Assembly: GCA_045546735.1 (NCBI GenBank)
Contig: JAZQDJ010000120.1
Location: 1-64,000, forward strand
Reading direction: 5' to 3'
DNA: 64,000 nt
From: SVFI01 sp045546735
GTDB taxonomy: Bacteria; Bacillota; Clostridia; Lachnospirales; Lachnospiraceae
Under the pieces are notes generated by a model. The model had not been told where the DNA came from, searched no databases, and worked only from the letters and a program-made list of their open reading frames with translations. Both the position numbers and the translations under genes were made by a program. Below, piece by piece: positions 7,340 to 15,976 of this stretch; within the stretch, counting starts at the first letter, position 1; the number at the start of each line of letters is the position of its first letter.

Positions 7340-10300
7340 ATGAAAATTACATTTGATCATTTACAGGAAAATAAAATACCGATGACAAAAGTAGGAGATA
7401 TGGCGGCAAAGCCGACAGGGCAAAGCACAAATATATCCGGAGTCTTTCTTTCAAAAGGACAGGAAGGCCAGGCTTACGGTAAGCAGACAAAAAGCGCGCA
7501 GGAGATAAAAGATCGTGTGGGCCTTTTTGATGCGTCTGATTATAAAAATTATATGGCAGTTATGGCATCGTCTATGTCAGGGGAAGATTTTTCCGCACTT
7601 GTGGAAGACGGTGTAAAGCCGGGCAAAACAGAGGTTCATGATATGGTAACGATTATGGATCATATCAAGACAGTGATGGCTCGGTCCGGAGTTGTGATTG
7701 AAGGATTTAACGCCGGCGGAGATATTCCGATGGAAAAACTGGAAGCAATGACCGGAAATCCGGCGTATGCACAACAGATGGCAAATGCTTTTGCAGAAAA
7801 TGACATTCCGCTTACAGAAGAAAATGTCGCTGAAGCAATGAAACAAAGCGATCTTGCTTTAGATATTACGGGATTGTCAGACAGTGTAAAGCAATATATG
7901 GTTGAGAATAACAGTGAACTTACCATTGATCAGATTTATATGGCAAAATACAGTGCCCAGTCCGGAACGCAGTCCGGAGCAAAAGGTTCTTATTTTGCAG
8001 ATGATTTAAACGGATATTTCGGAAAGACGGACAGAGGGGCAGATGTAGAGGCTTTATCTGTTCAAATCGAGAAAGTAATCAAAGAAGCAGGACTTGAAGT
8101 CAGCGGACAGACAAAAGCGGAAGCTTCCTGGATTTTAGAAAAAGGAATGCTTCTTACAAGTAATAATTTGGAAAAACTTCACCGGATGAATGAAATGAAG
8201 TTCCCGATGTCAAGAGAAGATGCACTTTCACATATAGCACAGGCTCTTCGTGAAGGAAAGCAGGCGAAGGATGCAGATTTATCAAAGGATGGTATTTTCA
8301 AACAGGCGCAGGCTATGAAAGAAGCGGTAGAGCATATTTCACAGGAAGCGGTTGCGCAAGTTGTTTCTGAGGGAGAAATATTAAATATCCGCAATTTATC
8401 AGGTGCACAAAGATCTATTGATGCAGCTATGCATGTGCGTGTAAGCAGTGCAGGTGCAGAAATTTCCGTAAGTATGGAAGCTTCTTTCGTGCATGCACAA
8501 AGAACATTGGAAGAAGTCCGTCTGCAGATGACGGTTTCTGCAAATATTATGCTTCTTAAGAGTGATTATGCGATTGATACAGCCCCTCTTACGGAACTGG
8601 TAGAGGAGCTTAAGGCAGCAGAGCAGAAAATGGCGCAGACGCAAGGGCTGTCTCTTCCGAATGCAGAAGATAATGACCTGTTTAAGGATACTATGGCAAA
8701 AACAGCAGCAATCCGTCAGATGCCGGCAGCAGTTCTCGGACGCGTTGCGTTTGTTTCCGGGCAGTATACTCTTTCTCATGTATATGAGGAAGGCCGTATT
8801 TTAGAGTCAACATATAAGAGAGCCGGTGAAAGTTATGAAGCGCTCATGACAGCGCCGAGAGCAGATCTCGGGGACAGAATTTCCGACGCTTTTTCTAATA
8901 TTGATGATATTTTGCAAGACCTCGATTTTGAACTGACAGCGGATAACCGTAAAGCAGTCCGGGTTTTGGCATATAATAAGATGGAATTAACAACAGAAAA
9001 TATTATGGAAGTAAGAGCAGCGGATGCCAAGCTTTCTTTCCTCCTCGATAAAATGACACCATCTGCTACACTTGCCATGATCCGCGAAGGAGTGAATCCG
9101 CTTCAGGAAAGTGTGCAGGAACTGACAGATTACTTTATGCAACAGCAAAATGATTTGACGCAGGCAGCAGAGTCTTTTAGCAAATTTTTGTATCAAATGG
9201 AGCAGAATGAACAGATGACAGCGGAGGAAAGAGATACTTATATCGGTATTTACCGCTTGATTAAGCAGATAGAAAAAGGAGACGGAAAAGCGATTGGAAC
9301 AATCGTGGCAAATGGACAGGAGCTTACGTTTGCAAATCTTCTTTCTGCAGTACGTACAGGGCAGAAGAGAGGAATTAATGCTACGGTAGATGATGATTTC
9401 GGTCTGTTAGAGAAAACGGAAAACAAAGGAACCCGTATTTCCGACCAGATTAACCGTTATTACGAAACAAAAGCAGCGCAGATGCTGGAGCAGTTAAATC
9501 CGTTTGTCATGGCGCAAAATCATGTGACGATGGAGACAACATGGGATGCTCTTATGGAAATGGACGGCGCAGATGAGACATCCTACAGACAGCAGCAGCT
9601 TTCCGATTTGAGAAATCAGCTCCAAAGCGGCGCAGATACAGCAGAGTTCTTACTTTCAAACGGTCAGCAGGTAACACCGGATAACCTTGGGGCAGCAGAA
9701 AAATTAAATAAAAACCGTGGTGAAATGTTCCGTCAGTTGAAAGAGATTTTTGCAGGTGAGGAGGAAATGCTTGCGGAACTTGAACATGTAAAAGAAAACT
9801 TTACAGATATGCAGACGGCACAGGAAAGCTATGAAAAGATGCAGGAAGTTGTCAGTGAGCATCTTGAAGAAAGTATGTATACGGAAGAGAAGGGATATCT
9901 TGATATCCGTGCAATTGCAGCTCTTTCTAAACAATTATCTTTGGCCGGAAATCTTGCCAAGGAAGAAAATTATGAGCTTCCGGCAATTATCGACGGACAG
10001 ATGACAAGTGTGAATGTGCGTTTCCGCAAAGAGGCGCAGGCAGAAGAAAGAAATATGGTTTCTGTTTTTGCAGAACTTTCCGGCGGAGAAAAAATCACAG
10101 CAGAACTGAAACTTCGCGGGGAACATGTGTTAGGTTATGTCGGATGTGACAGCAGGGAAAAAGCAGCGCAGCTTGAGGAAAAATGTGCAGATTTTATCCA
10201 AAATATCCTATCGGAAACAGGAAAATCAGCCGATATAAATGTTGTATATAGTACAGAAGTCAAAGCATACGAAACTCTCAAAGAGGCAGGGAAGCCGCTT

Positions 10301-10423
10301 AGAAGTGCAAATGACTTAAACAAAACTGACAAATCAGAAGGGGTACAGGGACGTTTATCTTCTGCAAAGGAGCTTTATCAGACAGCGAAAGCGTTTATCG
10401 CTATGCTTGAAGATATGGCATAG
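7340..10423 (+). CDS. DUF6240-like large protein upstream of flagellin
   Basis: This 1,027-residue, mostly helical, Glu/Gln/Ala-rich protein has no signal peptide or membrane segment. From memory it matches the Lachnospiraceae DUF6240 proteins; that assignment is recall, not a search. A short motif recurs at least seven times: LTEEN (about 158), LTIDQ (194), LTSNN (about 275), LNIRN, LTTEN (about 545), LTFAN and VTPDN. Each is followed by a helix, which suggests tandem helical modules. The C-terminal 180 residues contain a more beta-rich segment (VNVRFRKEAQAEERNMVSVFAELSG split by a turn), a layout reminiscent of FliK-type secreted flagellar proteins. Flagellin begins 20 bases downstream with no terminator between, so the two are probably co-transcribed. 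A role in flagellar export or length control is inference. Confidence 0.75.
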   Translation: MKITFDHLQENKIPMTKVGDMAAKPTGQSTNISGVFLSKGQEGQAYGKQTKSAQEIKDRVGLFDASDYKNYMAVMASSMSGEDFSALVEDGVKPGKTEVHDMVTIMDHIKTVMARSGVVIEGFNAGGDIPMEKLEAMTGNPAYAQQMANAFAENDIPLTEENVAEAMKQSDLALDITGLSDSVKQYMVENNSELTIDQIYMAKYSAQSGTQSGAKGSYFADDLNGYFGKTDRGADVEALSVQIEKVIKEAGLEVSGQTKAEASWILEKGMLLTSNNLEKLHRMNEMKFPMSREDALSHIAQALREGKQAKDADLSKDGIFKQAQAMKEAVEHISQEAVAQVVSEGEILNIRNLSGAQRSIDAAMHVRVSSAGAEISVSMEASFVHAQRTLEEVRLQMTVSANIMLLKSDYAIDTAPLTELVEELKAAEQKMAQTQGLSLPNAEDNDLFKDTMAKTAAIRQMPAAVLGRVAFVSGQYTLSHVYEEGRILESTYKRAGESYEALMTAPRADLGDRISDAFSNIDDILQDLDFELTADNRKAVRVLAYNKMELTTENIMEVRAADAKLSFLLDKMTPSATLAMIREGVNPLQESVQELTDYFMQQQNDLTQAAESFSKFLYQMEQNEQMTAEERDTYIGIYRLIKQIEKGDGKAIGTIVANGQELTFANLLSAVRTGQKRGINATVDDDFGLLEKTENKGTRISDQINRYYETKAAQMLEQLNPFVMAQNHVTMETTWDALMEMDGADETSYRQQQLSDLRNQLQSGADTAEFLLSNGQQVTPDNLGAAEKLNKNRGEMFRQLKEIFAGEEEMLAELEHVKENFTDMQTAQESYEKMQEVVSEHLEESMYTEEKGYLDIRAIAALSKQLSLAGNLAKEENYELPAIIDGQMTSVNVRFRKEAQAEERNMVSVFAELSGGEKITAELKLRGEHVLGYVGCDSREKAAQLEEKCADFIQNILSETGKSADINVVYSTEVKAYETLKEAGKPLRSANDLNKTDKSEGVQGRLSSAKELYQTAKAFIAMLEDMA

Positions 10424-10443
10424 AGAAAGAAAGGTGCTTAAAT

Positions 10444-11571
10444 ATGAAGATCAATTATAATGTATCCGCTATCATTGCAAACGCAGCACTCAGCGTAAAT
10501 GAAAAAAAATACAACGTTTCATCTGAGAGATTATCCACAGGTTTTAAAGTAAATCATGCAAAAGAAAATCCATCCGGTATTGCAATTGCAAAACGTATGA
10601 ATGCGCAGCTTCGCGGTCTTGAGCATGCGAGCCAGAATGCAAGTACGGCAATTTCTGTTGTAAGTACAGCAGAAGGTGCACTTACTGAGATGCAGTCTAT
10701 GGTTCAGCGTATCAATGAGCTTGCAATTCAGGCAGCAAACGGACCAAAGACGGATGATGACAGAGCAGCCATTCAGGCAGAGGTAAAGGAACTGAAAGAT
10801 GAGCTTGCCCGCATGATGGAAGATACGGAGTTTAACGGAAGAAAACTTCTTAACGGCGATTGTGATTTAAAGGGTTATTCGGATGTAGACGGTGTTTCTG
10901 TCGGATATTATTCAGATGAAGTACCGGTAGCAAAATATTCTTTATCCGTTTCGCAGCCTCTTCCGAGAGATGAAGAAGGAAACATCGACCTTCAGGAAGG
11001 AGATGTGACACTTCTCCAGGACGGAAGCGAAACCGCTTTTCCGGCAGATGCAAAGATTACATATGAAGGGGATAAAGTAAAGATAACAGCCGGCGGAGAA
11101 TTTGAAGTAAACTTCTATATGTCAGATGCTTATGACGGTGCGGGAACAAGCGATATTACTTTAGATTTAACAGGAATGGGTGCAATGCGCGTCCAGATCG
11201 GTGCAAACGAAGGACAGGTGCTTGCAATCCGTATTCCGGAAGTATCTTTGAGAACAATGAATATTGAAGATATTGATATTTCTACAGAAGCAGGCGCACA
11301 GAAAGCCATTGAGCTTTCAAAACAGGCAAACTCTTTCATTTCTTCTGTCCGTGCAAGAATCGGTGCTTACGAAAACCGTTTGGAGCATACAGGCAGCAGC
11401 ATTGATATTACAGAAGAAAATATGACAGGTGCTTTCTCAAGACTTATGGATACAGATATGGCAGAGGAAATGACAGAATATACGAACCAGCAGGTTCTTA
11501 ATCAGGCCGGTATCAGTATTTTGACACAGGCAAACCAGAGACCGTCTGAAATGTTACAGTTGTTACAGTAG
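10444..11571 (+). CDS. Flagellin
   Basis: A 375-residue filament protein. It has the conserved N-terminal D0/D1 region (residues 1-150, including LSTGFKVNHAKENPSGIAIAKR split by the family pattern, and AEGALTEMQSMVQRI). A variable beta-rich centre follows (about 150-255), then the C-terminal D1/D0 region ending GISILTQANQRPSEMLQLLQ. Such proteins are exported by the flagellar type III system and polymerise into the filament. Residue N91, in QRINELAIQ, occupies the place of the key TLR5-contact arginine (R90 of Salmonella FliC), while the matching E114-region Glu is kept. ATG at 10444 follows AAAGGTG. The next gene encodes a FliS-like chaperone, as often seen. No other flagellar structural genes are in the window. 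Confidence 0.95.
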   Translation: MKINYNVSAIIANAALSVNEKKYNVSSERLSTGFKVNHAKENPSGIAIAKRMNAQLRGLEHASQNASTAISVVSTAEGALTEMQSMVQRINELAIQAANGPKTDDDRAAIQAEVKELKDELARMMEDTEFNGRKLLNGDCDLKGYSDVDGVSVGYYSDEVPVAKYSLSVSQPLPRDEEGNIDLQEGDVTLLQDGSETAFPADAKITYEGDKVKITAGGEFEVNFYMSDAYDGAGTSDITLDLTGMGAMRVQIGANEGQVLAIRIPEVSLRTMNIEDIDISTEAGAQKAIELSKQANSFISSVRARIGAYENRLEHTGSSIDITEENMTGAFSRLMDTDMAEEMTEYTNQQVLNQAGISILTQANQRPSEMLQLLQ

Positions 11572-11589
11572 TAAAAAAGGGGTATCAGA

Positions 11590-12066
11590 GTGACAAGCGA
11601 AAAGAAACAGGAGTTTACACTCCGTATTTCACAGGCAAATAAAAGCCAGTTGATAGTCATTTTATATGAATTATTTTTCTTCTATGTAGAGGAAGCGCAG
11701 GCTTCTTTTGCAGAAGGAAATGTGGCAGACTATGTGAGCGAGCTCGGAAAGGCACATGATTGTCTTAATGAGTTAATCGGATCGTTGAATTTTGAGCAGG
11801 AACTTGCACAAAAGTTGCTTCAGTTTTACTTCTATGTCAGTGCGCATATCGGAGCGGCTATCGGAAGCCGTAAGCCTGAGCCGCTGGAAGATCCGGTAAG
11901 ATTGATGAAACGCCACTATGAAATTTACAAAACAGATGCGGCAAATGATACTTCTGCACCGGTCATGGGACATGCTCAGACCGTTTATGCAGGACTTACT
12001 TACGGTAAAACAGATTTGAATGTCAATCGTGAGGACGGAAACGGAAGTCGCGGATTTTTCGCATAA
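11590..12066 (+). CDS. fliS: FliS-like flagellin export chaperone
   Basis: This 158-residue helical protein starts at GTG 11590 behind AAGGGG. The pattern SQLIVILYELFFFYVEEAQ, then a helix with KAHDCLNELIGSLNFEQ and a third with LLQFYFYVSAHIGAAI, follows the four-helix FliS plan. FliS proteins bind the C-terminal D0 segment of flagellin to prevent premature polymerisation. The order flagellin-then-fliS supports the call. A C-terminal tail of about 40 residues is longer than in typical FliS (about 130 residues) and has no assigned role. The sequence is divergent, so it may be a FliS paralogue dedicated to this flagellin. Confidence 0.7.
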   Translation: MTSEKKQEFTLRISQANKSQLIVILYELFFFYVEEAQASFAEGNVADYVSELGKAHDCLNELIGSLNFEQELAQKLLQFYFYVSAHIGAAIGSRKPEPLEDPVRLMKRHYEIYKTDAANDTSAPVMGHAQTVYAGLTYGKTDLNVNREDGNGSRGFFA

Positions 12067-12120
12067 AAGAATATCGAATATTTTAATCAGCCGGGCATAC
12101 AATGTGGTAGGAGGTGCGTT

Positions 12121-12390
12121 ATGGAAAACTTCTACTTACAGGGCATTATCGCAATCGTGATCGTATGCCTGGTTGTTTTGTGTTTAGGAAATTTACGAAA
12201 AAAGAGTGTGTCTTTTGTTAACTTTATTCAGCGGGGAATTATCGGGTTTTTGGCCATCTTAGGAATGAATAAGTTGTTTTCCGTGCTGGGAATTTCTCTT
12301 TTTGTCGGGGTTAATTTCTGGACTCTTTTGACATGCGCAATCCTAGGAATTCCGGGGGTTTGCATGCTTTTTTGTATTTGTCTTTTTTGA
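12121..12390 (+). CDS. BofA-family membrane protein (pro-sigma-K processing inhibitor-like)
   Basis: This 89-residue protein has three hydrophobic segments (about 8-24, 36-54 and 64-88). The C-terminal pattern LLTCAILGIPGVCML closely follows the BofA signature (TAxxGILGIPGxxxL). In Bacillus, BofA holds the SpoIVFB protease inactive in the outer forespore membrane until late sporulation. Homologues also occur in non-sporulating relatives with unknown roles, so the family is clear but the function is not. ATG 12121 follows GTAGGAGG. It lies 54 bases after the FliS-like gene and is followed by a terminator. Confidence 0.75.
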   Translation: MENFYLQGIIAIVIVCLVVLCLGNLRKKSVSFVNFIQRGIIGFLAILGMNKLFSVLGISLFVGVNFWTLLTCAILGIPGVCMLFCICLF

Positions 12391-12431
12391 AATTTTGGTA
12401 GTTTTTTACAAAAATTGAAATTTTTTAGAAG

Positions 12432-12460
12432 GGGGGTTTACTTTTTCAACCCCCTCCTTT
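12432..12460 (+). terminator. Rho-independent terminator before the Tad cluster
   Basis: The stem GGGGGTT (12432-12438)/AACCCCC (12448-12454) has a 9-base loop and is followed by TCCTTT. It separates the flagellin/BofA unit from the pilus locus. Confidence 0.7.
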
Positions 12461-12492
12461 ATAATCCAATTTACATTCTAAAACAAATCTTT

Positions 12493-12510
12493 GATTCCAA
12501 TTTCGGAATC
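12493..12510. promoter_or_regulatory. Inverted repeat upstream of the Tad operon, candidate operator
   Basis: GATTCC (12493-12498) and GGAATC (12505-12510) form a perfect 6-bp inverted repeat around AATTTC. It lies 39 bases before the first Tad gene, in the only sizeable gap upstream of the cluster. A regulator site is plausible but unproven. I see no convincing full sigma-A promoter here. Confidence 0.35.
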
Positions 12511-12548
12511 GGTTTCAAACATGTTTAAATTTCATAGGAGTTTTAAAG

Positions 12549-12995
12549 ATGACGCTATTATTTTGTCTTGTGCTTATAGCGGCGTATTTTGACATTCGTT
12601 CGTTTCGGATTCCGAACCGGCTTATTGTATCCGGGATTCTTTTAGGAGTTTTGTATCGGGGGTTGTCGCCGGGAGAGCATTTGGTTTTTTATTATCTGCT
12701 TAGTATGGCAGGGATGTTTTTTGTACTTATACCGTTTTACAAGTTTCATGCAATCGGCGGAGGGGATGTAAAGCTTTTGAGTGTATGTAGCCTTTTTACA
12801 GGGTGGAAGTGCGGGATATCTATTGCAGTTTATGCACTTTTTTTCGGGGGAATCATTTCTATTTTTTATCTGGTGTATCACCACTTTATTTCCAAAGATA
12901 TCAAGAAACAGCGGCATGTGATTCATTTCAGCATTCCGGTTTTGTTTGCGGTAATTGTTCAAAATATATGGGGAGGTATTTTATGGCAAATGTAG
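12549..12995 (+). CDS. tadV: A24 prepilin peptidase of the Tad/Flp pilus (first copy)
   Basis: This 148-residue polytopic membrane protein has the two aspartates of the A24 aspartyl protease family: D15 in YFDIRSFRIPN and D73 in GGGDVKL. These enzymes cut the short leader of Flp-type prepilins at the inner face of the membrane. The length equals the small TadV/CpaA form without the methylase domain. ATG 12549 follows CATAGGAG. It opens the pilus operon, and the next gene overlaps its 3' end by 13 bases. A second A24 peptidase gene lies later in the same cluster (19811), so substrates may be split between Flp pilin and TadE-like pseudopilins. Confidence 0.9.
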   Translation: MTLLFCLVLIAAYFDIRSFRIPNRLIVSGILLGVLYRGLSPGEHLVFYYLLSMAGMFFVLIPFYKFHAIGGGDVKLLSVCSLFTGWKCGISIAVYALFFGGIISIFYLVYHHFISKDIKKQRHVIHFSIPVLFAVIVQNIWGGILWQM

Positions 12996-14005
12996 TTGCA
13001 GTATGTGACAAAGAGACAGTGTTTGTGCAGATTTTAGCACAGTATCTTTGCAGAAAATATAAGGCAAATTTGGAGGTAGAAGCTTTTGATAATGTTGAAA
13101 AGCTGATAAAAACAGCCAAGGAAAAAAAGATTGATCTTTGTCTTCTCGGAGAGGGAATGGCAGACAGTTTTGCTTTACAAACAATTGTGGAATTGTCGCA
13201 GCACGTTATATTTCTGGCATGTAAAAGAAAAAAGGATATGGTTTTCAAGTATCAGTCCGTGGAGCATGTAGTCGGTGAATTACTTACTCTTTGTTTGGAA
13301 AAAGAGATTTATTTGTTTGAGGAAAAAACTCTTCTGTCCCGGAGAAAGGATGTCAAAATAATTGCATTTTATGCACCGGCGAAGCATTTATTACAAAGCA
13401 CGATTGCAATGACAATGGGGCAGATGCTTGCAAAAGAGAAAAAGGTTTTGTATTTGAATTTAGAACCAAATTCCGGGTTTGAATATTTGCTACAGAAAAA
13501 ATATGAACATGATTTAATGGATATTCTTTTCTTTTTAAAAGAAGACCGGGAAAATTTCAGGCAACGTATGGAGAGTATGTTAGAGAGAGTCGGAATGCTG
13601 GAATATATACCGCCCGTATTTTGTTATCCGGATATGGAGGAAGTAGAATCACCGCTTTGGCACAAACTGCTTCAGCGAATTGTGGATGAGATGGAATATG
13701 AGGTTATTATTTTAGATTTGACGGAACATACAAGAGGACTTTTGTCTTTATTAGAGCTCTGTGATGAAATATATACCTGCCTTCCGGATAACAGTCTTTC
13801 TCTTGCGCGTGCAAAACAATATGAAAAAACGCTTCTGCATATGAAAAAAAAGTCTATTTTGGAAAAAACAAAGAAAAGTATTGTTCCGGTGTTTCATGAT
13901 ATTCCGATGACAATTGCAGGAACAACACATGGGGAATTAGTAAAATATATTAAAAAAATCCGGAATATGAAACCGACACAAATGCCCGAGGAGATAAATA
14001 TATGA
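12983..14005 (+). CDS. tadZ: TadZ/CpaE-like pilus localisation ATPase
   Basis: The 340-residue protein starts at ATG 12983 behind GGGGAGG, inside the end of the previous gene. The N-terminal 110 residues look like a receiver-type alpha/beta domain (FDNVEKLIKTA, IDLCLLGEG). Residues about 130-330 resemble the MinD/ParA-like domain of TadZ, with beta strands VKIIAFYAPA, KVLYLNLEP and VIILDLTE. The deviant Walker A lysine region (KGGxGKT) is not recognisable here: the loop after IIAFYAPA reads KHLLQST. This is therefore probably a degenerate ATPase acting as a polar or positional hub for the TadA motor. tadA follows with a 4-base overlap (ATGA). Confidence 0.75.
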   Translation: MANVVAVCDKETVFVQILAQYLCRKYKANLEVEAFDNVEKLIKTAKEKKIDLCLLGEGMADSFALQTIVELSQHVIFLACKRKKDMVFKYQSVEHVVGELLTLCLEKEIYLFEEKTLLSRRKDVKIIAFYAPAKHLLQSTIAMTMGQMLAKEKKVLYLNLEPNSGFEYLLQKKYEHDLMDILFFLKEDRENFRQRMESMLERVGMLEYIPPVFCYPDMEEVESPLWHKLLQRIVDEMEYEVIILDLTEHTRGLLSLLELCDEIYTCLPDNSLSLARAKQYEKTLLHMKKKSILEKTKKSIVPVFHDIPMTIAGTTHGELVKYIKKIRNMKPTQMPEEINI

Positions 14006-15237
14006 AAGATTACGAAATCCTGCGAAATCAGATCAAAACAAATCTTTTGGAGAGGCTGGAATATTGTGAAGATATGGAAGATGAACAGGTTTTTGAGATG
14101 ATTATGGAAGAAATTATTGCTATGTCCAAAAATCTTTATATTCCGCTTAGAATCAAGGAAAAACTGTGTAAAGAAGTGTATTATGCCGTGAGAAAATACG
14201 ATATTTTGCAGGAATTAATGGAAGATTCTGCGATTACGGAAATTATGGTGAACGGCCCGGAGTGCATTTTTATAGAGAGAGACGGCGCGATACAAAGATG
14301 CAAGAATAAATTCTCTTCCGAAGAGAAATTGGAGGATATTATTCAGCAGATTGTGGCCGGATCAAACAGGGTTGTAAATGAGAGTTCACCGATTGTTGAT
14401 GCGAGATTAGAAAACGGAAGCCGCGTAAATGTGGTGTTACCGCCGGTTGCTCTCAATGGTCCGATTTTGACAATCCGGCGATTTCCGGAAAAACCTATCG
14501 GAATAAGTGAGCTTATGAAGTTTGGGTCTTTGACAAAAGAAGTTTCAGATTTTCTCGAAAAGCTGGTGATTTCCGGGTACAACATTTTTATCAGTGGAGG
14601 AACGGGAAGCGGAAAGACAACTTTACTAAATGCACTTTCCGGCTTTATTCCGAAAAATGAACGCATTATTACGATAGAAGACAGTGCAGAGTTACAAATA
14701 CAGGGAGTTGATAACCTGGTACGGTTGGAGACAAGAAATGCAAATATAGAAGATTGCCGTCCGATTACCATCAGAGATTTGATAAAAACATCCTTACGTA
14801 TGAGGCCGGACCGTATTATTGTCGGAGAAGTCCGGTCTGAGGAAGCTATGGACATGATTCAGGCACTGAATACAGGACATGACGGATCTTTGAGTACAGG
14901 ACATGCAAACAGTGCAAAAGATATGCTTTACAGGTTAGAGACAATGATGCTGATGGCAGTAGAAATCCCTCTTTCCGCCGTCCGTAGACAGATTGCAAGC
15001 GGAATCGATATCATTATGCACCTGGGCCGTTTACGGGATAAAAGCCGGAAAGTACTGGAAATCGTTGAAGTGACAGGATTTGAGAATGGTGAAATTTTGA
15101 CAAGTCAGCTCTATCGGTTTGAAGAAAAAGGAGAAGATGAAAACGGAAAGATCGTAGGGTTTTTGGAAAAGAAAAGAGAGCTGCTGTTTACGGAGAAACT
15201 TCGGAATGCGGGATATGAAACGGAGGGAGAGTCGTAA
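14002..15237 (+). CDS. tadA: TadA/CpaF secretion ATPase of the Flp pilus
   Basis: A 411-residue type II/IV secretion ATPase of the CpaF group. The Walker A motif GGTGSGKTT is at residues 199-207, the Walker B-associated Glu (E276) is in RIIVGEVRSEE, and the His box TGHDGSLSTGHANS is at 291-304. It also has the family N-terminal region with EIMVNGPECIFIERDG. It powers assembly and retraction of the Flp pilus by driving the TadB/TadC membrane platform. The start overlaps the tadZ stop (ATGA). The stop overlaps the tadB start (TAATG), which indicates translational coupling. Confidence 0.96.
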   Translation: MKDYEILRNQIKTNLLERLEYCEDMEDEQVFEMIMEEIIAMSKNLYIPLRIKEKLCKEVYYAVRKYDILQELMEDSAITEIMVNGPECIFIERDGAIQRCKNKFSSEEKLEDIIQQIVAGSNRVVNESSPIVDARLENGSRVNVVLPPVALNGPILTIRRFPEKPIGISELMKFGSLTKEVSDFLEKLVISGYNIFISGGTGSGKTTLLNALSGFIPKNERIITIEDSAELQIQGVDNLVRLETRNANIEDCRPITIRDLIKTSLRMRPDRIIVGEVRSEEAMDMIQALNTGHDGSLSTGHANSAKDMLYRLETMMLMAVEIPLSAVRRQIASGIDIIMHLGRLRDKSRKVLEIVEVTGFENGEILTSQLYRFEEKGEDENGKIVGFLEKKRELLFTEKLRNAGYETEGES

Positions 15238-15974
15238 TGGATTATAGGGTATACCACTTGTCTGTCTATGAAATTTTAAGATATGGAATAAGTTATATGC
15301 TGCTGTTTTTGGTTATCGGGAAATTATTTTATGATTCGTGGCTTGTTTCCTTATTCGGAATTCCGGTGTTACCGTTGCTGCTTCATCAAAAAGAAAAGAA
15401 ATTGGCAAAAATACGAAGGGAAAAATTAGCTTTGGAATTTAAAGATTTTATATTAGCATTCAGTGCTTCTTTGAAGGCCGGATATTCTGCAGAAAATGCG
15501 ATTGTACAAGCCGGGAAAGATTTAGAGCATATGTACGGAAAAGAAACAGCCATGATTTTGGAATGTCATAGAATAGAAAAACAACTTTTAAATAATCAAT
15601 TACCGGAAGTACTGTTATCGGAATTTGCACAAAGATCAGGACAAGATGAAATAAAAGATTTTTCTGCAATTTTTATGATAGCGAAACGGAGTGGCGGAAA
15701 TTTGAATGCCATTATCCGAAATACTGCAGATGTCATCAGTGAAAAAATAGAGGTAAAAAGAGAGATAGAATTATTATTTGCAGCAAAAAGGATGGAGCAA
15801 AACATTATGAATGTCGTACCGGTTGCGATTATCGGATATGTGAGAGTGACCACTCCGGAATATTTTGATGCCGTATATCACAATTTATTCGGAATCATTG
15901 TTATGACTGTATGTCTTTCGGTTTATATAGGTGCCTATTTTCTTTCGGTAAAAATTATGGATATCGAGGTGTAA
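15237..15974 (+). CDS. tadB: TadB-like pilus platform membrane protein
   Basis: This 245-residue protein has N-terminal membrane segments (about 14-50) and a type II secretion F domain (FKDFILAFSASLKAGYSAENA). A C-terminal pair of helices (VVPVAIIGYVRV and FGIIVMTVCLSVYIGAYFL) may be buried. TadB and TadC form the inner-membrane platform on which TadA acts. The start codon is embedded in the tadA stop (TAATG). tadC begins 2 bases after its stop. The protein is shorter than two-domain GspF proteins, as expected for the split TadB/TadC arrangement. Confidence 0.88.
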   Translation: MDYRVYHLSVYEILRYGISYMLLFLVIGKLFYDSWLVSLFGIPVLPLLLHQKEKKLAKIRREKLALEFKDFILAFSASLKAGYSAENAIVQAGKDLEHMYGKETAMILECHRIEKQLLNNQLPEVLLSEFAQRSGQDEIKDFSAIFMIAKRSGGNLNAIIRNTADVISEKIEVKREIELLFAAKRMEQNIMNVVPVAIIGYVRVTTPEYFDAVYHNLFGIIVMTVCLSVYIGAYFLSVKIMDIEV

Positions 15975-15976
15975 AG

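Noticed and set aside
12803..12982. Longer start for the TadZ-like gene
   Set aside because: The 5' extension lies in another frame of the prepilin peptidase gene, while ATG 12983 has a strong ribosome binding site.
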